64,000 bases of DNA. It comes from Rhodoglobus vestalii. Lineage in GTDB: Bacteria; Actinomycetota; Actinomycetes; Actinomycetales; Microbacteriaceae. The stretch covers positions 1,798,001 to 1,862,000 of the forward strand of contig NZ_VFRA01000001.1 in NCBI RefSeq assembly GCF_006788895.1, in the 5' to 3' direction. Below the pieces are notes generated by a model. That model was not told the origin of the DNA and made no database searches. It worked only from the letters and a program-made list of their open reading frames with translations. This document shows, piece after piece, positions 9,276 to 18,097 of the stretch. Both the position numbers and the translations under genes were made by a program. Position 1 is the stretch's first letter. Each line of letters begins with the position of its first letter.

Positions 9276-9295
9276 GTTGTTGATTGTGCAACAAC
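9276..9295. promoter_or_regulatory. Inverted repeat upstream of kynA, candidate operator
   Basis: GTTGTTG (9276-9282) and CAACAAC (9289-9295) form a perfect 7-bp inverted repeat with a 6-base spacer, 58-77 bases upstream of the kynA start and just after the hicB stop. No T-run follows it on the minus strand, so an operator (for the PaaX-type protein) is more likely than a terminator. Confidence 0.4.
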
Positions 9296-9301
9296 CAGTC
9301 A

Positions 9302-9634
9302 CTAGTGAACGAGTCGACTCGCAGCCAAGCGGTTGAGCGAAACGTTTTGTTCGGCCGCGTCGATCGCGAGCTGTCGATGCGACTCAGGGGTTACGCGCAC
9401 CATGAATTTGCCAGAGTAAGTGCGGTCCGCGATCGCCTGGGGTGGTGTCTCACCGCTTTCGAGCATGTCGTCAAGGACATCTTTGACCAGAGCTTGAATG
9501 CCCTGAAAGGCATCATTCGACTTATCGCCCACCCACGACAGCGATGGCATCTCGGCTACGGTGCCGATAAATGCCTCGTCTTCCGGCGACCACCGCACTC
9601 GGTAGGTGTAGTGCTCTGCATTCATAGTCTTCAC
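9302..9634 (-). CDS. hicB: HicB-family antitoxin
   Basis: A 110-residue HicB protein: a partial RNase-H-like fold at the N-terminus (YTYRVRWSPEDEAFIGTVAEMPSLS) and a C-terminal ribbon-helix-helix segment (SGKFMVRVTPESHRQLAIDAAEQNVSLNRLAASRL) expected to bind DNA. The GTG start overlaps the upstream hicA stop (GTGA); an ATG three codons in is also possible. It should neutralise HicA and repress the pair. Confidence 0.88.
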   Translation of the reverse strand: MKTMNAEHYTYRVRWSPEDEAFIGTVAEMPSLSWVGDKSNDAFQGIQALVKDVLDDMLESGETPPQAIADRTYSGKFMVRVTPESHRQLAIDAAEQNVSLNRLAASRLVH

Positions 9635-9882
9635 CGTCTTTCTCCCTCCGACTTATGGATTGCAGCCAACACCTGTCGCACCTGATACGGCTTGGCCTCG
9701 CCGTGATCGTTTTGAATGTTTACGCGCGGGTCACCCCTCCATGACATCCGATATACGCGGTGCGACGTACCTTCTTGCCGGGTTTTTCCGAAATATTGAT
9801 CGCAGACCTTCACAAGATCCGCGAACCTCACCCCTTTCGGCGCGTTTCGCATCTGCGTCAACAACTTCTCTACGCTTGTCAC
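9631..9882 (-). CDS. hicA: HicA-family mRNA interferase toxin
   Basis: An 83-residue dsRBD-like HicA toxin. It has VRFADLVKVCDQYFG, the catalytic-His region GTSHRVYRMSW and the terminal VNIQNDHGEAKPYQVRQVL. The His in TSHR matches the family active-site His, so the toxin looks intact. The toxin gene precedes the antitoxin gene, as usual for hicAB. The GTG start has no Shine-Dalgarno and sits a few bases from a -10-like TATACA, so the transcript may be leaderless. Confidence 0.88.
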   Translation of the reverse strand: MTSVEKLLTQMRNAPKGVRFADLVKVCDQYFGKTRQEGTSHRVYRMSWRGDPRVNIQNDHGEAKPYQVRQVLAAIHKSEGERR

Positions 9883-9891
9883 AAGTGTATA

Positions 9892-9907
9892 GTATCATTA
9901 TTGATAC
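9892..9907. promoter_or_regulatory. Palindrome upstream of hicAB, candidate HicB operator
   Basis: GTATCA (9892-9897) and TGATAC (9902-9907) are separated by TTAT, in an AT-rich patch immediately upstream of hicA and overlapping its likely promoter. Its position fits autorepression by the ribbon-helix-helix antitoxin. Confidence 0.5.
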
Positions 9908-9964
9908 CACTAAAAAAGCTCTGATCGACGAGTAAGTCTCAGCCTGCCGGATTTCGGAGAGTGG

Positions 9965-10348
9965 TCAGTTCACTGAAACATCACCTTCAAAGCCGGGAGC
10001 GCCAGCGTCAGCCCGCCGAGCCGCACGCCGTTTGCGCTTCTCGTTTGCGGCAACAAGAGCCTTGCGTGCGAGAGCGTTTGCTTTGCCGCTGGCCTTCTTC
10101 GCTGCCTCGAACTCGGTGCCGAGAAGGGCGAGACCGCCGATAGCCACGAGGGAACCCGGACCGGGCAAGGGGATCAGCACTACGCCCAGCGCAACGGTCG
10201 CACCGCCCACGACGCCGACGGTCGTGCGGTAGACGCGGTCTGTCGTCGGATTCTTGCGGATCGCTGAGCGCGTTCCGCGGGCCGCAGAGCTTGCCGCGTG
10301 CCCCAGTGCGGAGCCGGCACGCGCCGCGACCGTTGGTTTGTCATCCAT
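9965..10348 (-). CDS. PGPGW-type (TIGR02611-like) small membrane protein
   Basis: A 127-residue protein with two membrane stretches (about 43-62 and 64-80) joined at the PLPGPGSLVAIGGLALLG motif typical of the PGPGW family. A basic tail with EKRKRRAARRA follows. The N-terminal 35 residues are Ala- and Arg-rich and probably cytoplasmic. No function is known for the family. It lies downstream of the helicase and its terminator, so it has its own promoter or depends on read-through. Confidence 0.7.
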   Translation of the reverse strand: MDDKPTVAARAGSALGHAASSAARGTRSAIRKNPTTDRVYRTTVGVVGGATVALGVVLIPLPGPGSLVAIGGLALLGTEFEAAKKASGKANALARKALVAANEKRKRRAARRADAGAPGFEGDVSVN

Positions 10349-10400
10349 GATGCGATTGTACGAGAGCGTGCTGCAGATTTACCCGCCGACGGCGCAGAAA

Positions 10401-10438
10401 GCCCCGGATGCCGACCACGTGGGTGGGGCATCCGGGGC
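10401..10438 (-). terminator. Strong intrinsic terminator of the helicase gene
   Basis: A 12-bp perfect stem, gccccggatgcc (10401-10412) with ggcatccggggc (10427-10438), lies 16 bases beyond the helicase stop at 10454. It contains the GGATGCC heptamer also found in the stems at 36492-36531 and 53513-53550. Confidence 0.7.
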
Positions 10439-10453
10439 ATTCGCGACGAGGGG

Positions 10454-12343
10454 TTAGAGCGCAGCCAACGTGTCGATGACGGCATCTCCGGCAGCTACGT
10501 CGATCGACTCTGCGTCGATCTCGGCGCGGCCGAGTAGTTCGTCCATCTTGCGACGACGGTTGCGGTTGACCAGTGTGACAACGGTGCCGACCTTGCCTGC
10601 GCGACCGGTGCGACCTGAACGGTGCAGGTACGTTTTGTACTCCTCAGGAGCATCCGCCTGAATAACAAGGCTGATGTCATCCACGTGGATGCCGCGGGCC
10701 GCAACGTCTGTCGCGACAAGCACTTTGACTTTGCCGCTCGTGAGCATCTGCAGGTTGCGGGTACGACGGGACTGGTTGAGGTCACCGTGAAGGCTCGTTG
10801 CCGGAGTTCCCGACATGCTCAAGAATTCAGCCATCTCTTCAGCAAACGCGCGGGTGCGGGTGAAGACAAGAGTTTTGCCATCGCCGGCAGCAAGCTGCTT
10901 GATGATCGCACGCTTTTCGCGCTGCTCAATGAGCAGAACCTTGTGGTCAATCGTGGAAGAAGCCTGATCTTCACCAGCTACCTCATGCACGGCCGGGTCA
11001 ACAAGGAACTCCTTCACAAGAGCGGCAACACCCTTGTCGAGGGTTGCCGAGAACAGCAACTTTTGGCCACCCTCGCTGGTCTCACGCAGGATGCGCTGCA
11101 CGGGCTCCAAGAACCCAAGGTCGCACATGTGATCTGCTTCATCGAGAACAGTAACCTTCACCTGACTGAGGTCGAGTCGACCCTGCTCGATGAGGTCTTC
11201 GACGCGACCCGGGGTCGCGATGATGACATCGACACCACGGGTGAGCGCGGCAACCTGCTTGTACTGCGGAACGCCACCCACGATGGTCGTCGTGAACAGG
11301 CCAACGCTGCGCGCGATCGGCTGAATGGTGCGGTCGATCTGCTGAGCAAGCTCACGGGTCGGAGCGAGGATGAGGGCGCGAGGTTTGCGACCCATCTGAC
11401 GGTCCTTGCCACCATTGTTTTCCATGAGGCGCTCAACGAGGGGCGCCCCGAAAGCAATGGTCTTGCCCGATCCGGTCTTTCCACGGCCAAGAACGTCCTT
11501 GCCTGCGAGAACGTCCGGGATGGTTGCCGCCTGGATGGGGAACGGCGACTCGGCCCCCATGGATGCGAGCTGACGCGAAATGTTCGAACCAATACCGAGG
11601 TCGAGGAAAGACTTACCTTCAACCTCGCTGGCGGTCACTGCTTTGGCTACGAGACGCTCGATTACAACGTCTTCCTGCTGTGAGTGCGACGACTTAGCGT
11701 TACGGTTCGGGTAGTACGAGCTTTCGCGAGGCTCGGAGCGCTGGGCGCGATCGTTGTACGAGGGACGGCCACCACGATCGTTGCGATCACCGTACGAGGG
11801 ACGCTCGGTGCGCTGCGCGCGATCGTTGTACGAAGGACGTTCGGTACGCTGGGGGCGCTCGTTGTAGGCGGGACGCTCTGAACGACCAGTGGATGCGCCA
11901 CGGCCGGCACGATCGTTGTACGAAGGGCGTTCGGTACGCTGCGGGCGCTCATTGCGGTCGCTGTAGGACGGACGTGCACCACGGTCGGGACGAGCATCAC
12001 GCTGAGGACGGTCACCGTAAGCGCCGCGCTCGTTGCGTTGCGGGCGGTCACCATAAGAGGGGCGTTCGCCACGGTTGCCGGTTTCGGGGCGGCCACCACG
12101 GGCAGGTTTTTCGCGCGGGGTCCAGTCGGGGCGGCGCTCATCGCGTCCACCGCGAGCGGCACCGGGCTTGCGGTCGCCGGTGCGCGCGGCACGGTCATCC
12201 GCACTCCACCGACGTTTGGGCGCTTCGCCTTGGTCTGCACGGAATCCGCGGTGACCGTCACTGCGAGCACCGCCGCCACCCTTGGGTGCGGACTTGAAGT
12301 TTTTGTTGCCACGGCCGGTGGCAGGTTTATTAAAATTAGGCAT
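10454..12343 (-). CDS. DEAD-box ATP-dependent RNA helicase with Arg-rich repeat segment
   Basis: About 629 residues. The RecA-like core carries GRGKTGSGKT (near 284), PTRELAQQ, VLDEADHM (near 398), SAT, ATDVAARGIH and HRSGRTGRAG, all consistent with an active helicase. Residues about 30-215 form a disordered RNA-binding segment built from repeats such as RPSYNDRAQRTE and RPSYGDR. I place the start at the ATG at 12343 (PNFNKPATGRG follows), with GGAAAG upstream. An in-frame start 18 codons earlier lacks a ribosome site. The Arg-rich segment sits N-terminal to the core rather than at the C-terminus. It probably acts in ribosome assembly or cold-adapted RNA turnover. Confidence 0.92.
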   Translation of the reverse strand: MPNFNKPATGRGNKNFKSAPKGGGGARSDGHRGFRADQGEAPKRRWSADDRAARTGDRKPGAARGGRDERRPDWTPREKPARGGRPETGNRGERPSYGDRPQRNERGAYGDRPQRDARPDRGARPSYSDRNERPQRTERPSYNDRAGRGASTGRSERPAYNERPQRTERPSYNDRAQRTERPSYGDRNDRGGRPSYNDRAQRSEPRESSYYPNRNAKSSHSQQEDVVIERLVAKAVTASEVEGKSFLDLGIGSNISRQLASMGAESPFPIQAATIPDVLAGKDVLGRGKTGSGKTIAFGAPLVERLMENNGGKDRQMGRKPRALILAPTRELAQQIDRTIQPIARSVGLFTTTIVGGVPQYKQVAALTRGVDVIIATPGRVEDLIEQGRLDLSQVKVTVLDEADHMCDLGFLEPVQRILRETSEGGQKLLFSATLDKGVAALVKEFLVDPAVHEVAGEDQASSTIDHKVLLIEQREKRAIIKQLAAGDGKTLVFTRTRAFAEEMAEFLSMSGTPATSLHGDLNQSRRTRNLQMLTSGKVKVLVATDVAARGIHVDDISLVIQADAPEEYKTYLHRSGRTGRAGKVGTVVTLVNRNRRRKMDELLGRAEIDAESIDVAAGDAVIDTLAAL

Positions 12344-12651
12344 AGTTCTTTCCGGGTTATTCGTAGATGAAACACATCTAGTGCGTGGAGCGCGCACACG
12401 CCAACGCTCATCAATTTCGCTACTGAAAAATCAACGTGAGCATTCGTGCACTGCACTTCTGAACCCGGGCAGTCTTTGACCGAGGCCGTCACATACATTC
12501 GTGTGATTGTCGCCAGCTGCCTGAACTTTTCAGACGTGTGCGCTGGCAAACCGGCCCGCAAGACTTACAAACCCCTACGCGAAATTACGCGCTGTCTTGA
12601 GCCGACCAGACAACATTACTCCATTGTGCCCTCGATAGCGAGGCGCAAGTT
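12344..12651. other. Intergenic region: helicase 5' leader and RND gene 3' end
   Basis: No convincing coding frame. A small hairpin (CCTCG, ATAG loop, CGAGG; 12630-12643) sits just past the RND stop and is too weak to call a terminator. The long distance to the helicase start leaves room for an extended 5' leader such as cold-inducible RNA helicase genes often have, but no specific structure is identified. Confidence 0.4.
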
Positions 12652-15600
12652 CTAGCGGGCAGGTGCCGCAGCGACCGAACCGCCTCCGGCTTTTTTCGCT
12701 GCCCGACGACTCTTGCGGTCGGTTCCGGCGGCCTTGCGGTCTTCACGACGCTCCTTGGCTCCTTCAACCACGTAGTAGAGCACCGGCAGAACCACGAGGG
12801 TCAGCAGCGTCGACGAGACAAGCCCACCGATGACGACGATCGCGAGTGGCTGAGAAATGAAACCGCCCTCACCCGTAAGCCCCACCGCGAGCGGCATGAG
12901 CGCAAAGATGGTCGCCGACGCGGTCATCAAGATTGGTCGTAGCCGTCGCGACGAACCCTCAACAATGGCTTCGCGTGCGCGCATCCCCTTGACCCGGTAT
13001 TGGTTGATGAGGTCAACAAGCACGATCGCGTTGGTGACCACGATGCCGATGAGCATAAGCACACCAATGAGCGATGCCACACCGAGCGGGATGCCCGAAA
13101 TCACCTGAAGCGCAATCGCGCCGGTCGCAGCAAACGGAACCGAAACCAGGAGCAGCAGCGGCTGGCGCAGGCTCTTGAAGGTCGCGACCATCACAACGTA
13201 GACAATCAGAATCGCAACGAGCAGAGCGAGCCCAAGCTGCTGGAACGCATCCGTCTGCTCGGTGGCAACGCCACCCAACTCTGCCGAAGCGCCAGCGGGC
13301 AACTCTGCTTCCTCAACAGCGGCAGCGACCAGAGCGGATGCCGTACCGATGTCGTCACTGCCAGGAGTGACACTGAGGGTGGCACTGCGCACGCCCTTCA
13401 CCGCAGTAATGCTTGCAGGACCATCCTCGACGGTAACGGTCGCAACATCGGTCAGTGGAACAACTCCGACGGCACTCGGAATATCAAAGTTACTCAGTTC
13501 CTCGATAGTGGTCGGCGCCGACTCATTGAGGATGTAGATCGAGAGCGTTGCTTCGTTGATGACCGCACTACCGACCGCGTTGGGGTTCATCGCCCCCGCC
13601 ACAATGCCGCCGACCGCAATCTCACTCAGCCCGACCTCTGCCGCCTTCTGACGGTCAACCGCGATCTCGATGAATGGCTGCTGCTCCGAAAGGTTGCTGG
13701 TGGCCTCAGCAACCACATCTAGGTCACGGACCTGCTCAAGCAGAGCATCCGAAGCTTCGCGCAATTCGGAATCGCTGGTGGCCGTGATGTTGATTTCGAT
13801 GTCGCTGGAGGCGAATACACTGGATGCCGCAGCGAGGCTAATCTCTCCGGAATCCTCGACTTCTGCGACCGCCTCACGCACACTCTTTTTCAGTTCCACC
13901 TGATCGACCTCGGGGTCAGTGGTCAGAGAAAATGAGTTCGCCCCGCCACCCGAGAAAGCTGCTCGTAAGGATCCACCGCTGGAGCCGATCGAAAGCTGAA
14001 CCGTCTCGACTCCCTCAAGACCGATGAGAACTTCTTCGACCTTTTTCGCGGCTTCGTCCCGTGCCTCAAGACTGGAACCCAACGGAAGGGTCTGGTCGAC
14101 GGTGAGCGTGTTTTGCCCGCTGTCACCGATGAAATTCGTTTTCATCAAAGGAATCAACGCAACAGTACCGCCCAGCAACAGAAGCGCGGTCATGAGCGTA
14201 GCTACGGGGCGCTTGAGCGTCCACTTGATCACCGGAAGGTAGCCGCGCTGCAGCACGGTTGTCTTCTCTACCTGCGCCGAGGCAACGCCGTGCGCGAGTG
14301 CGACAGCCTCCTCAGTGTGGCGCGGCGCAGTCTTGTTCCCCAAGAACCAGTAGGCAAGCACCGGAACGATCGTGAGCGACACGAAAAGCGAAGCGGCGAG
14401 CGCGATCGCGGTAGTGAGCGCGAAGGGACGGAAAAGTTCTCCCGTGATGTCGCCGACGAGTGCCAGCGGCAAGAACACGGCAATGGTGGTCACCGTGGAT
14501 GCCGTAATTGCTCCCGCGACCTCCTTCACCGCCGTCTGAATGGCCTCCAGTTTCTGCTCACCCAACGACATGTGTCGCTTGATGTTCTCGATCACCACGA
14601 TCGAGTCGTCGACAACTCGACCGATCGAGATGGTGAGGGCTCCGAGGGTGATGATGTTGAGGGTGTAGCCCGAAACCTGCATCCCGATGAAAGTGATGAG
14701 CACGGATGCGGGGATCGAAATTGCGGTCACGAGGGTCGAACGGATCGACAGCAGGAACACCAGAATGACAATCACTGCAAAGACGAGCCCAAGCAGCCCC
14801 TCAGTGGTGAGGCTGTTGATTGACTCTTGGATGAACGGCGCCTGATCAAAAACAATCGTGAACTGGGTGTTGCTCCCGAGCGCACTTTCAAGCTCAGGGA
14901 TCAGCTCAATAACCGCTTGAGATACCGCAACCGTGTTTCCGGCCGGGCTCTTCGTGATGGCGATCGTAAGAGCCTCGTCACCATTGACGCGGGATATTCC
15001 CGTCGCCGCCTCGTCAATAACTTCGACGGTCGCAACATCGGCGAGGGTGACGACTTCAGTGTTGGTTCCGCCGAGGAGCGGCAGCGCCGCAATCGCATCG
15101 GTCGAGGTGATGCGGTTGCCGGCCTGGACCGTGAGAGTCTCACCATCCTCTGTGATCTCACCGGCAGGCAGCAGAACGCCGTTATCGTCAAGTGCCGAAA
15201 TGATGTCGCCGTTGTTGAGCTCGTTGGCAAAGAGTTGCTCGGGGTCGGGGGTGATGACCACACGCTGGGTTGAGGTTCCCAGCAGGCTCGCGTCACTGAC
15301 GTCATCCACCTTGTTGATGTCGACCAGAGTGGATGCTTCCAACTTTTGAGATAACTCTTTGGCGTCAAGATCGCTGGAAACGGCGATCTGCATGACCGGG
15401 AGATCGGTGAAGTTGAAGGTGAATACTTGCGTTTCGGCGGAGTCCGGCAGCTGACCCGAAATGCGGTTAATGGCCAGCTGGATCTTCTGTTCGGCGGTCG
15501 CAATGTTGGTGCCGTATTCGAAGGACGCCGAAATGTTCGAGAAGTTTGAGTTTGAGGTCGCCGTGGTGGATTCTAGGCCAGGAACACCCTGAATCGCCGA

Positions 15601-15807
15601 CTCGATCGGGCCAGAAACATCGGTGTCTACGACGGCGGGAGATGCCCCAGGGTAGGTCGAGATGATGAAGATTTGCGGCAGCGAGAGCGACGGAATGAGC
15701 TCCTGCTTGAGCGAGGTCAGCGCCACTCCACCAAAAATGCCGATGACGATGGTGACGAGCGCGATCAGGGCTCGGTTGCGCAGAGAGAAAACGGAGAGCA
15801 GGTGCAC
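12652..15807 (-). CDS. RND-family efflux permease (AcrB/HAE1-like)
   Basis: A 1051-residue proton-driven RND transporter with the twofold layout. TM1 is near residues 10-30, followed by a large periplasmic-type loop, a 6-TM block (about 330-510) with GRVVDDSIVVIENI, a second loop, and a final TM block (about 860-1010). PGASPAVVDTDVSGPIESAIQGVPGLE is the family N-terminal signature, whose key part is PGASP. It has a GTG start and a basic tail (RRAAKKAGGG). No membrane-fusion partner or outer-membrane factor is adjacent, as expected in a monoderm, so it probably works alone on lipids, peptides or lipophilic drugs. Substrate unknown. Confidence 0.88.
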   Translation of the reverse strand: MHLLSVFSLRNRALIALVTIVIGIFGGVALTSLKQELIPSLSLPQIFIISTYPGASPAVVDTDVSGPIESAIQGVPGLESTTATSNSNFSNISASFEYGTNIATAEQKIQLAINRISGQLPDSAETQVFTFNFTDLPVMQIAVSSDLDAKELSQKLEASTLVDINKVDDVSDASLLGTSTQRVVITPDPEQLFANELNNGDIISALDDNGVLLPAGEITEDGETLTVQAGNRITSTDAIAALPLLGGTNTEVVTLADVATVEVIDEAATGISRVNGDEALTIAITKSPAGNTVAVSQAVIELIPELESALGSNTQFTIVFDQAPFIQESINSLTTEGLLGLVFAVIVILVFLLSIRSTLVTAISIPASVLITFIGMQVSGYTLNIITLGALTISIGRVVDDSIVVIENIKRHMSLGEQKLEAIQTAVKEVAGAITASTVTTIAVFLPLALVGDITGELFRPFALTTAIALAASLFVSLTIVPVLAYWFLGNKTAPRHTEEAVALAHGVASAQVEKTTVLQRGYLPVIKWTLKRPVATLMTALLLLGGTVALIPLMKTNFIGDSGQNTLTVDQTLPLGSSLEARDEAAKKVEEVLIGLEGVETVQLSIGSSGGSLRAAFSGGGANSFSLTTDPEVDQVELKKSVREAVAEVEDSGEISLAAASSVFASSDIEINITATSDSELREASDALLEQVRDLDVVAEATSNLSEQQPFIEIAVDRQKAAEVGLSEIAVGGIVAGAMNPNAVGSAVINEATLSIYILNESAPTTIEELSNFDIPSAVGVVPLTDVATVTVEDGPASITAVKGVRSATLSVTPGSDDIGTASALVAAAVEEAELPAGASAELGGVATEQTDAFQQLGLALLVAILIVYVVMVATFKSLRQPLLLLVSVPFAATGAIALQVISGIPLGVASLIGVLMLIGIVVTNAIVLVDLINQYRVKGMRAREAIVEGSSRRLRPILMTASATIFALMPLAVGLTGEGGFISQPLAIVVIGGLVSSTLLTLVVLPVLYYVVEGAKERREDRKAAGTDRKSRRAAKKAGGGSVAAAPAR

Positions 15808-15921
15808 GAGGGAACTTTCGTTGCTGTTAAACGCGGGTGAGGCGGCAAAACCACTTAATGGTTAACCCAATTCTCGCAGGGTGAAAACTATTCCACATAC
15901 TCTCCGAAGATTAGATGCAGA

Positions 15922-17343
15922 CTAAACCACGTTAGCCAGTTCGCTGCTTGCCGGTGAGAATGGATGCCGCATCACCGTCGACCACGCGGCTGCCAGCGCA
16001 GAAACACCCTGCTCCAATTCGGCATCGCTTCCGCTGAAGGGGATGCGCAGGAATCGCTCAAATGCCCCATCCATGCCAAAGCGGGGGCCGGCCGCAATCA
16101 TCAGACCCTCGTTTCTGGCGGCGAGCACAAGCTGCGAGCTAACCGGTTGGCCGAGCCCAACCCACGCGGTCATCCCGCCGGGGGTGTGTGGCATATGCCA
16201 ACTCGGTAGCTGCGCATTGAGGAGGGCGGTGAGATGCTCGCGTCCGGCGCGCAGTGACGTGCGCCGAACATCCAATATTGAGGGGAAGTCTTTGAGCACA
16301 TTGGTGACCACCAGTTGTTCGAGCAGCGGGGTTCCCAGGTCGCCGGCAGACCGAGCACGGACAAGCTGGCGGATCGTGGCATGGTCGGCGCGAATCCAGC
16401 CGGTGCGCAACCCACCCCACACAGTCTTGCCGACGGAACCGACCGAGATCGCATTGCCGTGGGCGGCGAACGGTAACCGGGTTTCGTTGCTGTCGAGGTC
16501 GAGCTCAGCCATCGTCTCGTCGGCAATGACGGCCGTTCCATGGCGTGCGGCGAGCGACAGTAGCGTTCCTCGAAGCTCATCGGGCATCGACTGACCGGTG
16601 GGGTTGTGAAAATCGGGCATGAGGTACGCCAGCGAGGGGCTGGTTCGCTGGATTGCCTGCTCGACGGCGAGCGCATCCCACCCCGTCTCCGTCGAGACCC
16701 CGACGGGCACCAGTCGTGCCCCGGCTGCGCGCAGGGCATCGAGGGCGTGCGGGTAGCTCGGGTTTTCCATGAGTGCTCGATCACCGCGAGACATGAGGGT
16801 TCGGGAGATCAGGGCGATGGCGTGCTGTGCGCCGAGCGTGACCATGATTTGGTCGGCGCTGGTGGGAAGCCCGCGATCGGTATATCGCTGCGCAATCGCC
16901 TCGCGCAGTACCGGGAGCCCGACAGGGTCGAACCCCGACTCGCCCAGATACGCGGGCAACTGTTCGGCGGCTCGCTGCGATGCCGCAATGACCTCGGGCG
17001 CCGCCGCCATCGTCGACTTACTGAAATCGAGCATCTGGGGCGCCGCGCTGTCAGGAATCAAAGTTGAGCGGTGCGGCAGCTGGGCGACACTTCCCGAACC
17101 GCGGGTGCTCTCCACATAGCCACCCCCACGCAGCGAGGCGTAGGCCGCGGTTACCGTGGTGCGGCTCACCCCGAGAGCGAGAGCCAACTCACGCTCGGCC
17201 GGCAGCCGGGTGGAGGTCAGGATGCGGCCATCCATGACCAGCAGACGGATGCGGTCAGCAACCGCCACATACGCCGACGTGGATGCTGTGGGTCGCCATT
17301 CGCCCATCATCACAACCAGGGCGCGGGCAGAAAGACTATTCAT
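15922..17343 (-). CDS. MocR/YczR-type GntR regulator with aminotransferase domain
   Basis: A 473-residue fusion. Residues about 22-90 are a GntR winged helix (RLPAERELALALGVSRTTVTAAY). Residues about 115-455 are a fold-type I aminotransferase with the PLP lysine in GSVGKTVWGGLRTGW and the PDFHNPTGQSM loop. It is divergent from a YczE-type membrane protein gene, the arrangement known for the YczR branch of MocR regulators, so it very likely senses PLP and controls that gene. The start codon is only a few bases from a -10-like TATTCT, suggesting a leaderless transcript. Confidence 0.9.
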   Translation of the reverse strand: MNSLSARALVVMMGEWRPTASTSAYVAVADRIRLLVMDGRILTSTRLPAERELALALGVSRTTVTAAYASLRGGGYVESTRGSGSVAQLPHRSTLIPDSAAPQMLDFSKSTMAAAPEVIAASQRAAEQLPAYLGESGFDPVGLPVLREAIAQRYTDRGLPTSADQIMVTLGAQHAIALISRTLMSRGDRALMENPSYPHALDALRAAGARLVPVGVSTETGWDALAVEQAIQRTSPSLAYLMPDFHNPTGQSMPDELRGTLLSLAARHGTAVIADETMAELDLDSNETRLPFAAHGNAISVGSVGKTVWGGLRTGWIRADHATIRQLVRARSAGDLGTPLLEQLVVTNVLKDFPSILDVRRTSLRAGREHLTALLNAQLPSWHMPHTPGGMTAWVGLGQPVSSQLVLAARNEGLMIAAGPRFGMDGAFERFLRIPFSGSDAELEQGVSALAAAWSTVMRHPFSPASSELANVV

Positions 17344-17359
17344 GATGCCAGAATACCCG

Positions 17360-17396
17360 AATTGGCCTCTTGCTCAGAGTCCAATCTCGTAATTGG
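17360..17396. promoter_or_regulatory. ATTGG/CCAAT repeat cluster between mocR and yczE
   Basis: AATTGG (17360-17365), CCAAT (17381-17385) and AATTGG (17391-17396) lie in the 61-base divergent intergenic region. MocR proteins bind paired direct or inverted repeats that overlap their own promoter, so these three half-sites are the obvious operator candidates. Confidence 0.45.
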
Positions 17397-17404
17397 ATAC
17401 ATTT

Positions 17405-18097
17405 ATGACTCCCCGCCTCATCATGGCTCGCCGCAGCGCCCAGCTCCTCATGGGGCTTTTCCTCTATGGTGCCGCAATTGCCCTCATGATTCGGGCCGAA
17501 GTGGGAGTCGCCCCGTGGGATGTGCTCGGTCAGGGCGTCTCGATCACGACCGGGATTCCTTTTGGCTTTGCCACCAACATTATTGGCCTCATAGTGCTGC
17601 TGTTGTGGATTCCCATTCGCCAAAAACCTGGCATCGGCACCGTGCTCAACGTTCTGCTCATTGGGCCCAGTGCGCAACTCTGCCTGTGGCTCATTCCCGA
17701 GATCGACGGCATTGTGCTTCGCATTCTGCTGTTCGTTGTTGGCCTCGTGCTCCTCGGCGTCGCAACTGGCCTCTACATTGGGGCACGGTTTGGGCCGGGA
17801 CCCCGCGATGGCCTCATGACGGGCATCCACCACCGCTTCGGTGGCAAGCTGTGGGTGATCCGCAGCAGCATTGAAATTGTCGTGCTCGTTCTGGGCGCGA
17901 TCTTGGGCGGCAACCTCGGCTGGGGCACGCTCGCGTTTGCACTTCTCATCGGCCCCATCGTGCACTTCACGATTCCGTGGCTGATGGTGCCGGCGGCGAT
18001 CTCGCGCGAAGCCACCGAAGCCACCGAATTTACGGCGGAGCGCATCGAATTGTCTACGCTGCGCGAACCGCGTCGACGAAAGCACGAATCAGGCTAG
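17405..18097 (+). CDS. yczE: YczE/YitT-family integral membrane protein
   Basis: About 230 residues with five predicted membrane segments. Typical family motifs include RAEVGVAPWDVL, GIPFGFATNIIG and ARFGPGPRDGLMTG. The ATG at 17405 is preferred to an upstream TTG because the protein then begins MTPRLIMARRSAQLL, a usual start for this family. It is divergent from the MocR regulator. Its last 44 bases overlap the 3' end of the convergent trpF gene. Transported substrate unknown; a B6-related or amino acid role is inferred only from the regulator. Confidence 0.85.
   Translation: MTPRLIMARRSAQLLMGLFLYGAAIALMIRAEVGVAPWDVLGQGVSITTGIPFGFATNIIGLIVLLLWIPIRQKPGIGTVLNVLLIGPSAQLCLWLIPEIDGIVLRILLFVVGLVLLGVATGLYIGARFGPGPRDGLMTGIHHRFGGKLWVIRSSIEIVVLVLGAILGGNLGWGTLAFALLIGPIVHFTIPWLMVPAAISREATEATEFTAERIELSTLREPRRRKHESG

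Noticed and set aside
10622..11683. A 353-codon plus-strand frame opposite the helicase gene
   Set aside because: The helicase on the minus strand has every motif in order; the opposite frame is a high-GC mirror without a ribosome site.
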